From positions 8,372,001-8,436,000 of the forward strand of contig NC_088319.1 of the NCBI RefSeq assembly GCF_910592395.1: 64,000 nucleotides of DNA, in the 5' to 3' direction. The position numbers and the translations under genes are program-made. Under the pieces are notes generated by a model. It was not told the DNA's origin, did no database searches, and saw only the letters and a list, made by a program, of their open reading frames with translations. Shown here piece by piece: positions 43,559 through 55,729 of this stretch. Every line of letters begins with the position of its first letter. The first letter of the stretch is position 1. This DNA is from Lineus longissimus (Eukaryota; Nemertea; Pilidiophora; Heteronemertea; Lineidae).

Positions 43559-44032
43559 ATGTACATTTACAAATGGGTTAGATTGTCAACATTTCCCCAC
43601 AGCTTCGTCGGGAGTGTTGTCTTCAAATCACGATTCCTCATTGATGTCGAGATTGTATATACATCCTTCAAAGTCAGGAACTGCTTCTCTTTGAAGGCTC
43701 CCTTGCTTCTGGTGGCCAATGTGATCTACAAATTCCAATGTTCGCACTTAACCTATATAGGTAAAACTAAGAGACACCTGATCACCAGAGTTAAGGAACA
43801 TGGCACATCTGCATCACCATCTGCTATAAGAGAACATCTCAAAACATGTAAACAGTGTCAGAAAAAAATCATTCTGTTGAAAGTTTCACAGAGATTAACT
43901 CGGCCAGAAATGACTTTCAATGCTGTATCAAAGAGGCTATTCTCATTAAACGCGCTAAAGCATCCCTCAATACCCAATTGTCACTTCAAGGCATGTCATA
44001 TTTCCTTATTATCATACCTCATTAGTATGTGA
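43559..44032 (+). pseudogene. Penelope-like retroelement, GIY-YIG endonuclease end
   Basis: The frame carries the GIY-YIG nuclease at the C-terminus of Penelope-like elements: VIYKFQC (GIY position), LTYIGKTKRHL (YIG), then RVKEHG, and SAIREHLKTC. A frameshift near 43865 moves the end (NDFQCCIKEAILIKRAK) to another frame. The RT and N-terminal domains are missing, a usual 5' truncation. It is followed by non-coding 3' sequence with AATAAA at about 44190. It is inserted in the FTSJ1 intron in sense orientation. Confidence 0.82.
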
Positions 44033-44289
44033 GCCAATCACGTCGCGTCATTCGCCGTCACGTGCCATACTTATCCTTAAACTCGCATCATTGTCGCGTT
44101 ATTGTCTATGTGGCTGGCCGTCAAGGTGCCGTCTCGACTTAAATTATAATGCGCTGTACTTATTCAAACGGGTATGAGGCATGATAAAATAAAGCCTCTT
44201 GAAATGATATTTTTACCGGACAAATAATTTTGATTATTCTATGGGTTGACGTGCAATATTTATACAATTTTTTTCTTAAGTATTTGGAT

Positions 44290-44730
44290 ATAATGTCTAA
44301 TCAGTATGTATGTATGTACGCAGTACAGTAAGTATGTATGTATGTACAACCGCTGGTGTTACTGACGTGAAATTTTGTACATATCGACGTGAATTTTTGT
44401 ACATGTGCACCAGGTCATTTACTTAATTTCGATCTGATTGGATTCATGGATTGGCCTCCAAGGGGCCAAAACCCGAAACACAAAAAGTGCTATTTCTCCT
44501 GAACTAAAGGCTGGATCATTTCTAAATATTTATATATTTATATATTTATATATTTATTTAGGTACAGCTGGTAAGGATACATGACATAATATCCATTTTT
44601 TTTTTATTTGACGTCCTTTTCAAGGTCACAGAGGTCAACTTTGAAAATGTCGACAAACATGGCACGTTTTCTTACTATGTGTCCTAGATCATTCTAAATT
44701 TGTACAAAGATGCCTCTAGGCAAGTCCTAC
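44290..44730. repeat. (GTAT)n tract and diverged element A fragment
   Basis: GTATGTATGTATGTAC-type repeats at 44302-44346 are followed by a degenerate A-type unit with GGCCTCCAAGGGGCCAAAA and an intact AGGTCACAGAGGTCA at 44623-44637. Confidence 0.7.
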
Positions 44731-45104
44731 CAATGAAGTCAGAAACACCCATCATGTCAAAGTTCATTTTTGTCTACCATAACCATTATACCATATGCAG
44801 AACTATTGCATGATTGTCTCCCTGACATTCTTCAGGTTGTTGACAAGTGATTACCATGGTCTTGGCCAATTCATTTTAGTTTCACCCTGTTTAATTAGGG
44901 TGTTCAGGTTAAAAATAAACCATTACATATACAATTATTATTGCAGGCTATATTTCAAGTATCAGCTATTATAAGCATTATGGCTTTTACAGAATGGAAA
45001 AATTCCTGTTCAGTCCAAAGTTATAGGCATTTGAACTTCGCAAGATTGGGAAATTTTGCCCAAGGGCTCCAAAGGGAAAATGCCTTACAGGGTCAAAGGT
45101 CAAA

Positions 45105-45605
45105 TGGCATCCAACATGGCTGCCGGGGTGAGAAAATGATCAGTATTTTAGCTGTAGGAATCTTATTTATGAATATTTTTCAGCAAAATTTATAGAACGG
45201 AGTCATATTATGATGTCCGTCCTAACAAATCCAAAATGGCCGCCAAAATCCAAGATGGCTACCAATAATCCAAGATGGCCACCAAAACTATGTAACTTGG
45301 CAACCTTTTCTGCAGCTCTGACTCCCATTGCAAGCCAAAGGAGTAGTAAAACTTGATAATTACGAATATTCGGGTTTGAATTCAATATGGCGGCATTCCA
45401 AGATGGCCGCCAAGGACAAATATTGAAATATGGCTGCTAGTAATAAGGATGTTGGTAGATATCATTTCAGTTTCTTAAACTAAGACACTGGTATGATATG
45501 CAGCTTGAGGTCAGTCTATTTTTATCCACTTGATGCAATCGCCATCAGGCGGCCATGTTGAAACCAAGATGGCCACCATATTGAAACCAAGATGGCCGTC
45601 AAACT
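45105..45605. repeat. Cluster of CCAAGATGGCCGCC-type words
   Basis: About ten copies of (A)AGATGGC(C/T)(G/A)CC or close variants, for example at 45231, 45252, 45273, 45397, 45567 and 45586, on either strand. The word equals the core of the YY1 consensus. Not tandem with fixed spacing. Confidence 0.75.
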
Positions 45606-45888
45606 TTGCCAACGCCATTAATATTCGAACCAAGCTTGTAATATATCAAAATGATCGGATGAGAGTAAGGACGCCAGTCGACTGTTTAAAATGTGGCTAT
45701 TAACAGACACAGAAAGACTAGAAGCGTTATAAATCAAGTTCATACATTATTATTCAGCTCATTCGCAAATTACAGATGAAAGTAACGGATAATACGCCTC
45801 AAGTACCATCAAATGTATTCGCTGCTTGACAACCACAATCCCTCATTGTGCTGAATCTGCCTCAATTCTCTTCATCCAGCCAGATCTG

Positions 45889-45948
45889 AAAATAAAGAAT
45901 AATACCTCAAAATAAAGAATAATACCTCAAAATAAAGAATAATATCTT
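45889..45948. repeat. Three tandem 20-bp units
   Basis: AAAATAAAGAATAATACCTC repeated three times, the last with one change. Confidence 0.9.
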
Positions 45949-47690
45949 AGTCGGTATTGGTACTTTCAATTATATCATTTATGTCAATGAGACATCTCCG
46001 CCAAGGCTTTATTGGTTCAGAGTTACAGATGGTGCTATAGTACACACAGCTATAGCCTAACATGGCCTGGTCACTCACAGAACACTGTCACACTGTCACT
46101 AGAACCATGCAATGCTGAATGCATGAACCAGGAAATGAAAAGAAAAACATTGATATTTTCACCAAACTACCCAACAAAACATTTAAATATAGAGTATTCG
46201 AGTCTCAGGACTGTCGAGAACAACATTAGTCAACTGTCACGAGATAACAAGAATGAAAACATTGTCAAAATATACAATAAACCTACCCAAACTGACTGAA
46301 ATCAGCTGATTTTCTAATGCTAATTTAATTGGAAAAGTGCCCGGATGTTACAAAAATTGGGCATGCGCCACCATCGGCCAAGTTGGAACTACAAAATAAA
46401 TTATAAACTCTTGTTTCCGCTGGAGATGTCAAATTATTTTCATCAAAACGGAGGTTTATACTTACAATTACCACTAAATCCGTTTAATTATCATTTCTAT
46501 GAGATTTCAGAAGGGATAATTAGGTGTTGTTTAGGAGTGTCAAATCTTGGAAATGCCTAAAATCGGTAAATATTGACGGAATTTCATCCGGTTTTGGACG
46601 AACAGCAAGAGTTTCAGCAGTAGAGTTCATTTCCGGATAGATAATTTACATAGGTCATATGCCCTTTTGCGGAAAACGCGCCAAAGATTTGACGAGCAAG
46701 TGACAGTTGGCCACGCCCCCGTGCCGTCCTCATTAGCATAACGTTATGATGATCGCCACGGCGGCCCAAGTTGTGCGTAATTTCTAATTTCTCCCCAAAT
46801 ACTCGATGAATTTCATTGAAATTTGAGACAATGAAAGATTAGATACCTGTTTACCTTGGATCTTCCTGGTTTCTTCATACATCATCCATGAGACGCCGAA
46901 ATTAACCGATCTTCAAGAGGTGTGAAAAGTTTTTTTCGTCATTTTCTGTGCGTGACGCGAAAATGCGCTTACGGAACGTCGAAAGTCACGTGACCTGAAC
47001 ACCCTAGTTTAATTTGTGATCCTGAGTTTTTCCCTATCGGCTCTAGTCTAACCACTTTCTTGGGTTAAGAGAGTAACTAAATCGACCTGCCATCGGTGTG
47101 TCATCAATGAACTACACGCCTGTTCAAATTTCTACCCGAGTTATGTCCGTTCGACCATATTAATTGCGGCCTTTCGACATAAATGAACACTCTTCTGTCA
47201 AGATTTCTGAACTTCAACTCGTCTTACATGATTGAACTCATGTAATGTATAAGAGTAAGGATGATTCTGATGATGAACTGGCATCAACAGGCAACCTGGT
47301 ATAGAGAGATCCTACACAAAACTATGGTAAAAGAGGCATGTAATCATGGTAAATTGGCTTTACAGTTTTTGTGCCAACTTCTATTTTACTCATTTTAGCA
47401 TGTTAACTGCTGTTTTCAGCATGTTCAATCACTTGTGCACCTTCTAGGAAAATACGCATTTCTAGCGTAACGCTCAAGAAAAATCTACCATATTGGATAA
47501 TACCAGAGGTAGTGTAACAATATGCCATATCCGCTTTAAATCCGCACGTGTCTACAGGTAAACAAAAAGTGACGTCACACTGCGCATGCTCACTTGGCAC
47601 CGCCTCTATAACCTCACACCCACCAGCCCTTCAATCATCCTTCTTTCCTGTAGACACGCTCCTGCTCGGACGTGTCTTGACCTGTAGTCT
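45949..47690. other. Non-coding part of the FTSJ1 intron
   Basis: No supported gene. A promoter-like cluster lies at 47569-47592, with a CRE core (GTGACGTCAC) followed closely by an NRF1-like TGCGCATGC. A CACGTG box is at about 46986. Confidence 0.4.
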
Positions 47691-47700
47691 ACAGTGTTTT

Positions 47701-47743
47701 TAGCTCAGCTTTATTCATATGAGTAAATGGTAGAATGAATGTC

Positions 47744-47774
<31 letters not shown>

Positions 47775-48062
47775 TAAACAGGCACGTTTCAAAACTATGG
47801 CGGATAGGCGATAGATTTTCCCTCTGAGGCGTTGAGACCCTTCAGGACTCCTGAATAGACCAAATGTGGGTCCGGCAGGATGAGCGGTTTGGCCACTAGG
47901 TGGCACCGAGCGAAATTTTCCAAAAACTTTTCCAGCAGCTGATTTCTCCTAATTCTTTAAGTTGGGGATCATGAATCAAATCTAATCTTATAGAGCAAAG
48001 CTTTCTCTTTCATTATCAATAGGCGTGGTTCATGAATTTCTCACCAGGTGGTGTTACTGGCG
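47701..48062. repeat. Element A/B-related fragment with (CTGT)n
   Basis: Begins TTTTAGCTCAGCTTTA, like the left end of element B. It has (CTGT)n at 47743-47770, the GGCACGTTTCAAAAC word of the A units and GGCCACTAGGTGGCACC at about 47890. Confidence 0.65.
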
Positions 48063-48218
48063 CAATTTAGTGAGCACCCCCAAGAAGAGCATTTTAAATT
48101 TCGCGTGAGTTATCCCACGTGCAATCACACGTGCAGCGAACGTCACATCTCGGAGTCTGCGGAGTTCAGACGTAAGGAGACCATGCTATGGAATAGATTG
48201 CGTTCTGTCAATTCAGAG
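48063..48218 (+). CDS. Candidate first exon of a small spliced gene
   Basis: The region ends at a canonical donor AGAG|GTAAGT and starts in or just after a dispersed repeat. It is open in more than one frame; one begins at an ATG at 48048. Which frame joins to the next exon could not be fixed. It may be 5' untranslated. Confidence 0.35.
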
Positions 48219-49257
48219 GTAAGTTCTCATTAAATTCACAATTTCATAGGCGATAATATTTGGCTGCTTGTGTTATTGCGTGTTGATAACATTAGGGAAG
48301 GCTTGGATTGTTTAATTGGATGTGATTAATTTGAAATAGTTCGTCGACGATCGTTGAAAAACGATCTGCGAAATACAGCTTGATCTGAGAGTCGGTGATC
48401 GTCAAACTGAACTGTGTAGTTACATTCCGGCTTTCAGGTAGCCAAAAACTCGGGTCCTGAGCTTCGTGCAGATCTGCAATAAAAATCTAGGGGGTAGGGG
48501 GGGAGATGGGTCATAAGTTGACGTATTCTCAGTTCCCAGAAGTGTCAAGTTTTCATAGAAATCGCGAGTGAAATTGACTAGGCCGATCCCGAGTCGGAAC
48601 GCCTTTCACGGCATGCTTTCACGGGTCTCGATCAATAATTAATGCGACATACCTCGTTGGCATTCCTTATTTGGTCACGCTTACTCATTCTTGAACGGAG
48701 ACCCTTTTTGTTTTTTTGCTTCTGTAACATGTACGTTTAGGCGTTAGTGCGTATTTTCACATGAATAAATAGGATATGGATGAAATCTGGACTGGACATC
48801 ATAATTTTTCCAACGATGTATAAAAATGTTATTGCCGAACGGCGGAAGTCCGTTCAGGCATGCATGGAGGTATAAATAAGAAGTCTGAAAATAACTGGCT
48901 TGAGTGTCAAGTTACAACCCAGCACGCAAGGTGCTGGGCCTATTAAGGTCACAGCAATGGAAATTGGTTTCTTGTCCCTACAAGAGCACATAAGGCCATA
49001 CCAATGAATTTTTATTGTTTCTTGTCACAATTAGTTACAATTCATAGTCATTGTTTTCTTGTTACATGTCAACAATGAAAGCATGGTTGGTAGATTGGGG
49101 AGAGCCCTATTTATAGAACTGGAGGTGAATGAGGTATTTGTCTTTCAAAGTCCGAAAGTAAGTAAAATATAGGCCGTAAAAATAAATAACATAATTTTTT
49201 TCAAGTTCAATACACGTAACATGTGGAATGGGCATTGAAATATTCTGTCTCTTGCAG

Positions 49258-49314
49258 ATATTCTCGTGTTTTTCGCCACCATCCTAGGAGTCTATGCAAT
49301 CCAATGCAAATGAG
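49258..49314 (+). CDS. Candidate middle exon of a small spliced gene
   Basis: A 57-nt exon between acceptor TCTCTTGCAG and donor GTAAGT, both strong. In the phase that joins the last exon it reads YSRVFRHHPRSLCNPMQM with no stop. Confidence 0.5.
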
Positions 49315-49949
49315 GTAAGTGTCATCCGCTCTTTGCATCAGTTAATTTGGGAAATATCCAGTGTAAATCACTGATCAAACGACCAAGGCAGTAAAGTTAC
49401 TAAAGCTGCTAATCTTTGTGCCCATTTTGATGAGCTAGTTTTCGGCCTGACGAAACTTGCAGACGAAACGATCACGTGACACCTTCATTGAATAGTAAAC
49501 AGTGATCAAAATGGTGGCAGTCAATCTAAAACGATGTCAAAGTCCGGCTTTAAATCATGGATTACTCAACAAATAACTCTTGTCACATAGCAGAACTAAT
49601 GTGAATAAACAAGACAATAATAAACATCGTTCTGATATCATCGGGAAAGGTTGCCAATGTACATAAACAGTGTAATTGAGGATCGACTCCGGCGATTTGA
49701 AATGTCAACAAACAATAAATGCGATAGCTGATACACACTGAAACATGCACACTGTACATAGCACAATGCTTCAAACGGAGCCGATTCATCACTCTGATCA
49801 CAATGTATTCTCAATCATATCAATGAACTTCCTTGATCATTCGGCCCTAGCGCCTTATCAGTTGTTGTTGGCCTTGTATTTGATATAAAACTTGGCTAGC
49901 TTAGCTATCTATCAAAAGTAAAATGTTATCTCCTCATCATGTTTTGCAG

Positions 49950-50097
49950 GAATGATCTGCAGCTGCATTTGAACATATTTGGTGACCACATCACAGATGA
50001 CCAAGAGAGAGGATCGAGCTATGACTTTGCACATCCCATCGACTTCGATGTTCACCAGTGCAATCATCAGAAGAGCCCGTCAATTCTAGTATTCTAA
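49950..50097 (+). CDS. Candidate last exon of a small spliced gene
   Basis: Follows acceptor ATGTTTTGCAG. Joined to the 57-nt exon it stays open for 48 codons (NDLQLHLNIFGDHITDDQER ... SPSILVF) to TAA at 50095-50097. An AATAAA polyadenylation signal lies 37 bp on, at 50134-50139. Two perfect introns, an open junction and a poly(A) signal make a real transcript likely. The peptide matches no family I know, and the RNA could be non-coding. It lies wholly within the FTSJ1 intron on the same strand. Confidence 0.5.
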
Positions 50098-50133
50098 TAT
50101 TTCATTCTGTAATACTTACCTCAAAATTGACTA

Positions 50134-50139
50134 AATAAA
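50134..50139 (+). terminator. Polyadenylation signal AATAAA
   Basis: AATAAA 37 bp after the stop of the candidate small gene. Confidence 0.5.
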
Positions 50140-50943
50140 GAAAACCGCATGTGGCAGTTGGTTAAAAAAATCAAGTCTATCTGTTTAAAGCTTTTACTTG
50201 CTATCAACATTTCAATGGTGGCATTCTGCTAAGGTTTGTTAACCCTTTTAGTGTCAACCATGTTTTACATTTTCCTACCCCAGAATGTCAAGCATGTTTT
50301 TGGGTTTTAGCAGCTTTTAGGTAACTTTTATGAAGCCTTGTAGCTCAGAAGTGTTCACTTCTATCACTTTACAGTAACATTTCATTTTTGGGTAAAAACC
50401 ATGAAAAAGTGTGAAAAACGCGCAAATTCTGACGATTTCTTTGAAATAATTTTCTAAAATGTACTTTAGTAATTTTTTGTAGCAGATCTCTTCTGATAAT
50501 TGTTTAGTACACTATCCTGGATGAAGCTAAAGAAATTTCAACATGAATTGGTTATTTTTTGGGGTGAAAATGTGATTTTGAACTATCGTCAGAATTCGGT
50601 GTTTCCGCTGGTTTGATTTTCAGAGCGAAATTGCGGGAAATATCACTGTAGAAAGCATATGAGTATTCGGTACCAAACGATCAGATTTGATTGGCTCTTT
50701 TGAAAGGTAGATATAAAACACGAACTGGACAATGCTGAAATGATGTACATGCTGTTTTCTAACGTTATATCCCCTGTCGACCTCAGGTCAAGAGTGACAC
50801 TAACGGGGTAGCTTTTCCATCTCGACCTAAGGTCGAGAGTGACACTAAAAGGGTTAAGAGTTTCACTTGACTTAGGCAATAATAGAGTTGGGTAGAGCAT
50901 TTTGTTAATGTTACCCTTTTAGTTAGGGAAACTGGTGCCTTCT

Positions 50944-51088
50944 GCATTAGGTGGACCCCACTTATGCAGCGGTCAATGTAAACCCTGACACCCCCCTGGT
51001 CAAGCGTTCGACACTTTATCACCATTTTTGAAATTTCAATGCGCCCAGGGATCGACCCTTTTGCACCCAGGGTGGTGCGGACATGCAC
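50944..51088 (-). repeat. Gypsy LTR edge and upstream pol end, minus strand
   Basis: A G-tract (on the minus strand) runs into TGTCAGGGTTTACATTGACC at 50990 leftward. This is the same LTR start as at 54950 but in the opposite orientation. The short frame upstream is a pol tail fragment. Confidence 0.6.
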
Positions 51089-51298
51089 CAGAACTTCACC
51101 ACCCTAGGTTGGTTGCACAGGTCAGGGCTTCGACTGTTCTTCACCATTGAGAAGACAGACGTACGTCAGGATATCACCATATTAATAAAAACAGGAAAAA
51201 AAAGAATGTGTCAAAAAGAACAACAATAAAAACAATCATAATGCCCCAACTAATTTTTTGTCCAAGTCACTCTTCGAAAGGAGACAATAATAAAACAA

Positions 51299-51405
51299 CT
51301 CGAGTGGGATTTGTTAGTGCGCAGAACACGCGAGTGATGGTCTTCGGCCTGAAAAATCACAGACCATCACAAGTGTGTTCTGCGCACTGACACAAATCAC
51401 ACGAG
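51299..51405. repeat. Foldback with ~46-bp arms
   Basis: Arms at 51299-51344 and 51359-51405 pair imperfectly (shared GTGCGCAGAACAC and GTGATGGTCT), loop about 14 bp. No target duplication recognised. Confidence 0.65.
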
Positions 51406-51599
51406 AGTTCTTTTATGATTATCATATACCAAGATGTTCGCCAAAAAGGCAATTCAGTGCTCAAAATCTGTGAAAAATTGCCTGCTGCCGGCCACCATGA
51501 CATCACGTCATGAAACATGACGTTGTTCCACTGGTGACACAACTTCGCCGATGCCTGGCGGGCGACGCTTATCAGGAAATTCGTGACGTCATCCAACAG

Positions 51600-52834
51600 A
51601 TGAAATCCAGATCAACACATTGTGCGATACAGGGTGTGATACCGAAGCAGATCACACCCCCAGATCCTCCCGCTCAATTTCGGACTTCCCGCTCACTTTA
51701 AACGCACTTGTGCGTCTGAGAAAACTTGACTCTCATGGCATCTACCTCAAAGGTCCGGGTGGTCAAACTCACTTGGAATGCATTTGCTGTCGGGCAATTC
51801 GTCATTTAAAGGCCAGGTTCACGGATTTTGAGTATATGATAATACCTAGGACAACACTCTGATATTTTGTATAAACTGTTTATTGCCTAAACTTTAATAG
51901 AAAAATAGAATCTTTTTGATAACTGGACAAGATTGAACAGAGGTGTGAATACAGCGGAAAAAAACATGCATATTTGAACATACCGACTGCATGTACTATA
52001 AAAAACTGGACACAGGAAACAAAAAATTACAAGTGTCTATGAAAATCAATACAACCTTCTCGTCAGACATGTTAGGCATTTTGTGCTCATGGAAATATAA
52101 TTAAAGAGTTATCCATGCTGATACCTGGTAACTACCCAGAATGATCTAGAGTAAATGCACTGTTCCTTCATGTTAAATACCCAGCTAGAAATTTGCACTA
52201 ATTAGAAACCTGTGTCTCTGTAGCATCATGAGTTACTGAGACCTTGACAGTCCTATTCAACCTAAAGGCACGCATTTATGTTCTACTGACTGAATGTGAC
52301 CAAACCACAACTCATACACAAGAATGTCAATCTGAGCAAGTAAAAGGCGTCCCAGGTTTTCCCCAGCCCTCAAGGTTTACCCATATCTCCTGTCCAGGTT
52401 GGTCCTGGGTGAGATATATACACAGGACGACATACTCTATCAGCCTCACTAAGGGTACCTGGTAGGAGGACAGGTCACCTTTGACTTTAAATGAACAGAA
52501 GTAATACTGGTAGAGAGCATAGCAATATTTTGCATAATTATGTGCATCTCGCAAGAGGCCCGATAAGGTACAAATTGTAAAGCAGGTGGTGCCAAATACA
52601 CTAATGGCAGCAATTTCACTAAAATGCAATGTTCACACTCAGAGCAGTGGTGAACTGGACTGCAGGGAAGCAATTGCTTCCACTTGCTTTTTAACAGTTA
52701 ACCTTTACTAGATAGTAACAAATGCAGTAACTGGTAAATTGATTACCAATGAAATGATAACCATAACTCTACTTGAGCATACAAAAAATCATCTACTTTT
52801 GCTACTATTCATCAATTAACAGAATTGCACTCGT
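51600..52834. other. Non-coding part of the FTSJ1 intron
   Basis: Only shadow frames; no domain, splice pair or repeat family that I recognise. A weak promoter-like TGACGTCA lies at about 51585. Confidence 0.4.
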
Positions 52835-54412
52835 TTTTGGCTCACCGTAGGGGAGTCTATAGAATACCGCAGTGTCCGTCGGCCGTCGTCGTCTGTCGTC
52901 GTCCGTCGTCGTCGTATCCTGTTTCAAAAACAGTGGCACGTTTCTTAACCGCTAAGCCTATGAACTTGTAACTTTGTACACAGGACTCCCTTGGTCAGAT
53001 GACCTGTGACACTAAATTTCGGTCCGATCTGATTCTTAATTTGGCCACCAGGGGGCCGAATGTAGATATCTAAAAAGTGTGATATCTCGCTTATTAATGA
53101 CTTGTTTGGAATGAAATTTTTGTGGTAGGTACTCATAGCAAGGATACATCATATATCTTACGGGTTTTTAATTTGACCTACTTTTCAAGGTCACAGAGGT
53201 CAAATGGCGTAAATTGGCTGTTTCAGTGTAACTATGGCACGTTTTTCAACCTCCACAGCTATGAACTTGAAACTTAGTACATATAACCCTCTATATCACA
53301 TAGCCTCTGGTGCTGAATTTCAGTTTGATCTGATCCTCAACTTTGCCACCAGGGGGCCAAAAGTGGAAATCTAAAAAGTGTGATATCTCGCTTATAAGTC
53401 ACTTGTTTTCGATAACATTTTTATGGTAGGTACTCTTAGGAAGAATACATCACATATCTTACGGGTTTTCAATTTGACTACTTTTCAAGGTCACAGAGGT
53501 CATATGGCGTAAATTGGCCGTTAGCGTGTAAACTTACTAAACTATGGCACGTTTCTTAACCACTAAAGCTATGAACTTGAAACTTGGTACATATAACCCC
53601 CTATATCACATAGCCTCTGGTGCTGAATTTTAGTTTGATCTGATTCTCAACTTTGCCAGCAGGGGGCAAAAAGTGGATATCTAAAAAGTGTGATATCTCG
53701 CTTATAAGTCACTTTTTTTTTCGATAACATTTTTATGGTAGGTACTCTTAGGAAGAATACATCACATGTCTTACGGGTTTTTAATTTGACCTACTTTTCA
53801 AGGTCACAGAGGTCATATGGCGTAAATTGGCCGTTAGAGTGTAAACTATGGCACGTTTCTTAACCAGTAAAGCTTAAACTTGAAACTTGGTGCATATAAC
53901 CCCCTACATCAGATAACCTTTGATGCCGAATTTTGACCTGATCTGATTCTTTATTCGGCCACCAGGGGGCCATAATGGAAAAAGGAAGAAGTGCAATATC
54001 TTGCTTATTTGAGTGAATTGTTTTCGATAAAATTTTTATGGCAGGAACTTTTAGCAAGGATACACCACATGTCCTACGATTTTTGGATTTGACCTCCTTT
54101 TCTAGGTCACAGAGGTCAAATGGCGTAAATTGGCCATTAGAGTGTAACTATGGCACGTTTCTTAACTGCTGAAGCTATGAACTTGAAAGTTGGTACATGT
54201 AACCCCCTACATCAGATAATCTCTGACACCGAATGTTGGCCTGATCTGATTCTTGATTTGGCCACCAGGGGGTCAAAACTGAAAAAGTAGGACGTGCAAT
54301 ATCTCGCTTATTGATGACTTTTTTTCGATGAATTTTTTATTGCAGGGACTCTTAGCAATCACAATTACTAAAAGATGTATACGGTGAGCACAATGGCCCC
54401 TGGCCGCTTCAT
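52835..54412. mobile_element. Helentron-like element A2
   Basis: A complete copy with the same ends as A1: TTTTGGCTCACCGTAGG on the left, and ACGGTGAGCACAATGG then CCCCTGGCCGCTTCAT on the right, each abutting a host T. Five units start at 52934, 53235, 53545, 53849 and 54151. CCACCAGGGGGC occurs at 53045, 53346 and 53959 (variants in the other two). AGGTCACAGAGGTCA occurs at 53188, 53488, 53801 and 54104. Located in the FTSJ1 intron. Confidence 0.75.
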
Positions 54413-54637
54413 TCCTATTGCACAATCACAATCAAAACAATACTAGAACTTCAGTGATTTCTTAAAATATTTGTAACAAATTCAGTAGGCTATACGTGCA
54501 TAAAACACATCAATTTGACAAAATAAAACTGTTTCCGACTGACTGACTTACCGCAAAAAGGTACACAATCTTTGTCAATTTGTGTCTACTTTATAGCCCA
54601 TGGTCTTTCAATACTGGGTCAAAACTAGCCAGTTTCA

Positions 54638-55190
54638 TTGACTAGATGCATGGCAGCATCTACCCTGGACCTACCCAATATCACAATACTTGTACATCAA
54701 GACTGCACCTTGCATCTGATGGTGATACGCCGTCGTTGGCCGGGCAAGATTCCTGATCGCCAGACGTTCGCCACCAAGGAAAAAGCCATGCGCCACCCAT
54801 TCGACAAAGCTAATTCTCCTGATGTCCAGGCTGTCTACGATTTTTCACCGACATCTTTTCAGCTTATCGCCATGACATCGTCGTTTGAAAAAATCCTTCA
54901 CTCAGACATCGACGTCGATGTAGCATCGATCCCTGACCGGGGGGGGGGGTGTCAGGGTTTACATTGACCGCTGCATTACTCATCTGTCAGACCGGCCTCA
55001 CACGTCGGCAGTAGAGTTTAAGGTCCAGTCTGTGAGATTTATCCATTTCTACCCAGCCAAAAGCGGGTGATTGGGCTAGTCTCTCCATGTGATTCAATTC
55101 GCATGGATTCTTGTGTCGCGGTGCTCAAAGGCTCCCTCCACAGCGCAGACTACATCCGGTGGCACTAAAGTATGGAAGAAAGACAGAAGA
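54638..55190 (+). mobile_element. Gypsy 3' end: pol tail, purine tract, LTR start
   Basis: An open frame (54638-54958) with a degenerate pol tail ends in a G-tract at 54939-54949, immediately followed by TGTCAGGGTTTACATTGACC, an LTR start. The LTR's far end is not clear; it seems to run to about 55190. No matching 5' part is present nearby on this strand. Confidence 0.6.
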
Positions 55191-55454
55191 CGACCAATTT
55201 GCGAAAAAGATTATCATCATCATCATCATGGTAACAGCTGAGGATGATTCATGTTGCTGTGTGTAGAATTGATGGTCCAATATAGGTTAGGTTATCTGTT
55301 TGCGCACACATTGCAAGGGTAGAGCTTGCTTGAAGTAGATTGCGCCAGTCTACCGTAATTCACTGTTACACATCCAGAAGCTAATATCCTTAGGCTTTGA
55401 GTCTTTAGTTTAGTAGAGTTTGACGAGTAATGTAATATATAATGTAATATTAAC

Positions 55455-55708
55455 CGATCTCGATGGCCTAGTGGTTAAGGTGCCCGCCTCGTGAACAGAA
55501 GGTCGAAGGTTCGAGGCCCGCTGGTAACCTCTTTCCGATGCGGCCGGTTGGTTAGCCGCCAGCTAGTTAAATATAGGGTACAAACTGCCTTCTCGCCAGG
55601 CGCCTGGCATTAGAGATAGAAGTTTGGAAGTGAAGAGTGTCTCATAAGCCAAAAAGCTGGCTGGCCCTTTCATTAGGGGTGACACTATAATAAACAAACT
55701 TTACTTTA
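55455..55708 (+). mobile_element. tRNA-derived SINE
   Basis: The 5' 75 bp look like a tRNA: A box TGGCCTAGTGG (55464-55474) and B box GGTTCGAGGCC (55508-55518) with normal spacing, the internal RNA polymerase III promoter. It does not fold to a full tRNA: the anticodon arm is imperfect and about 170 bp of unrelated body follows, ending in an AAACTTTACTTTACT tail. Hence a SINE and not a tRNA gene. Confidence 0.8.
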
Positions 55709-55729
55709 CTATATACGAACAACGCAGCA

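Noticed and set aside
51208-51701. Overlapping frames around the 51.3-kb foldback
   Set aside because: They follow from the inverted repeat and have no domain, splice pair or codon-use support.
55455-55530. tRNA gene
   Set aside because: A and B boxes are present, but the arms do not form a clean cloverleaf and a long unrelated body plus tail follows, as in a SINE.
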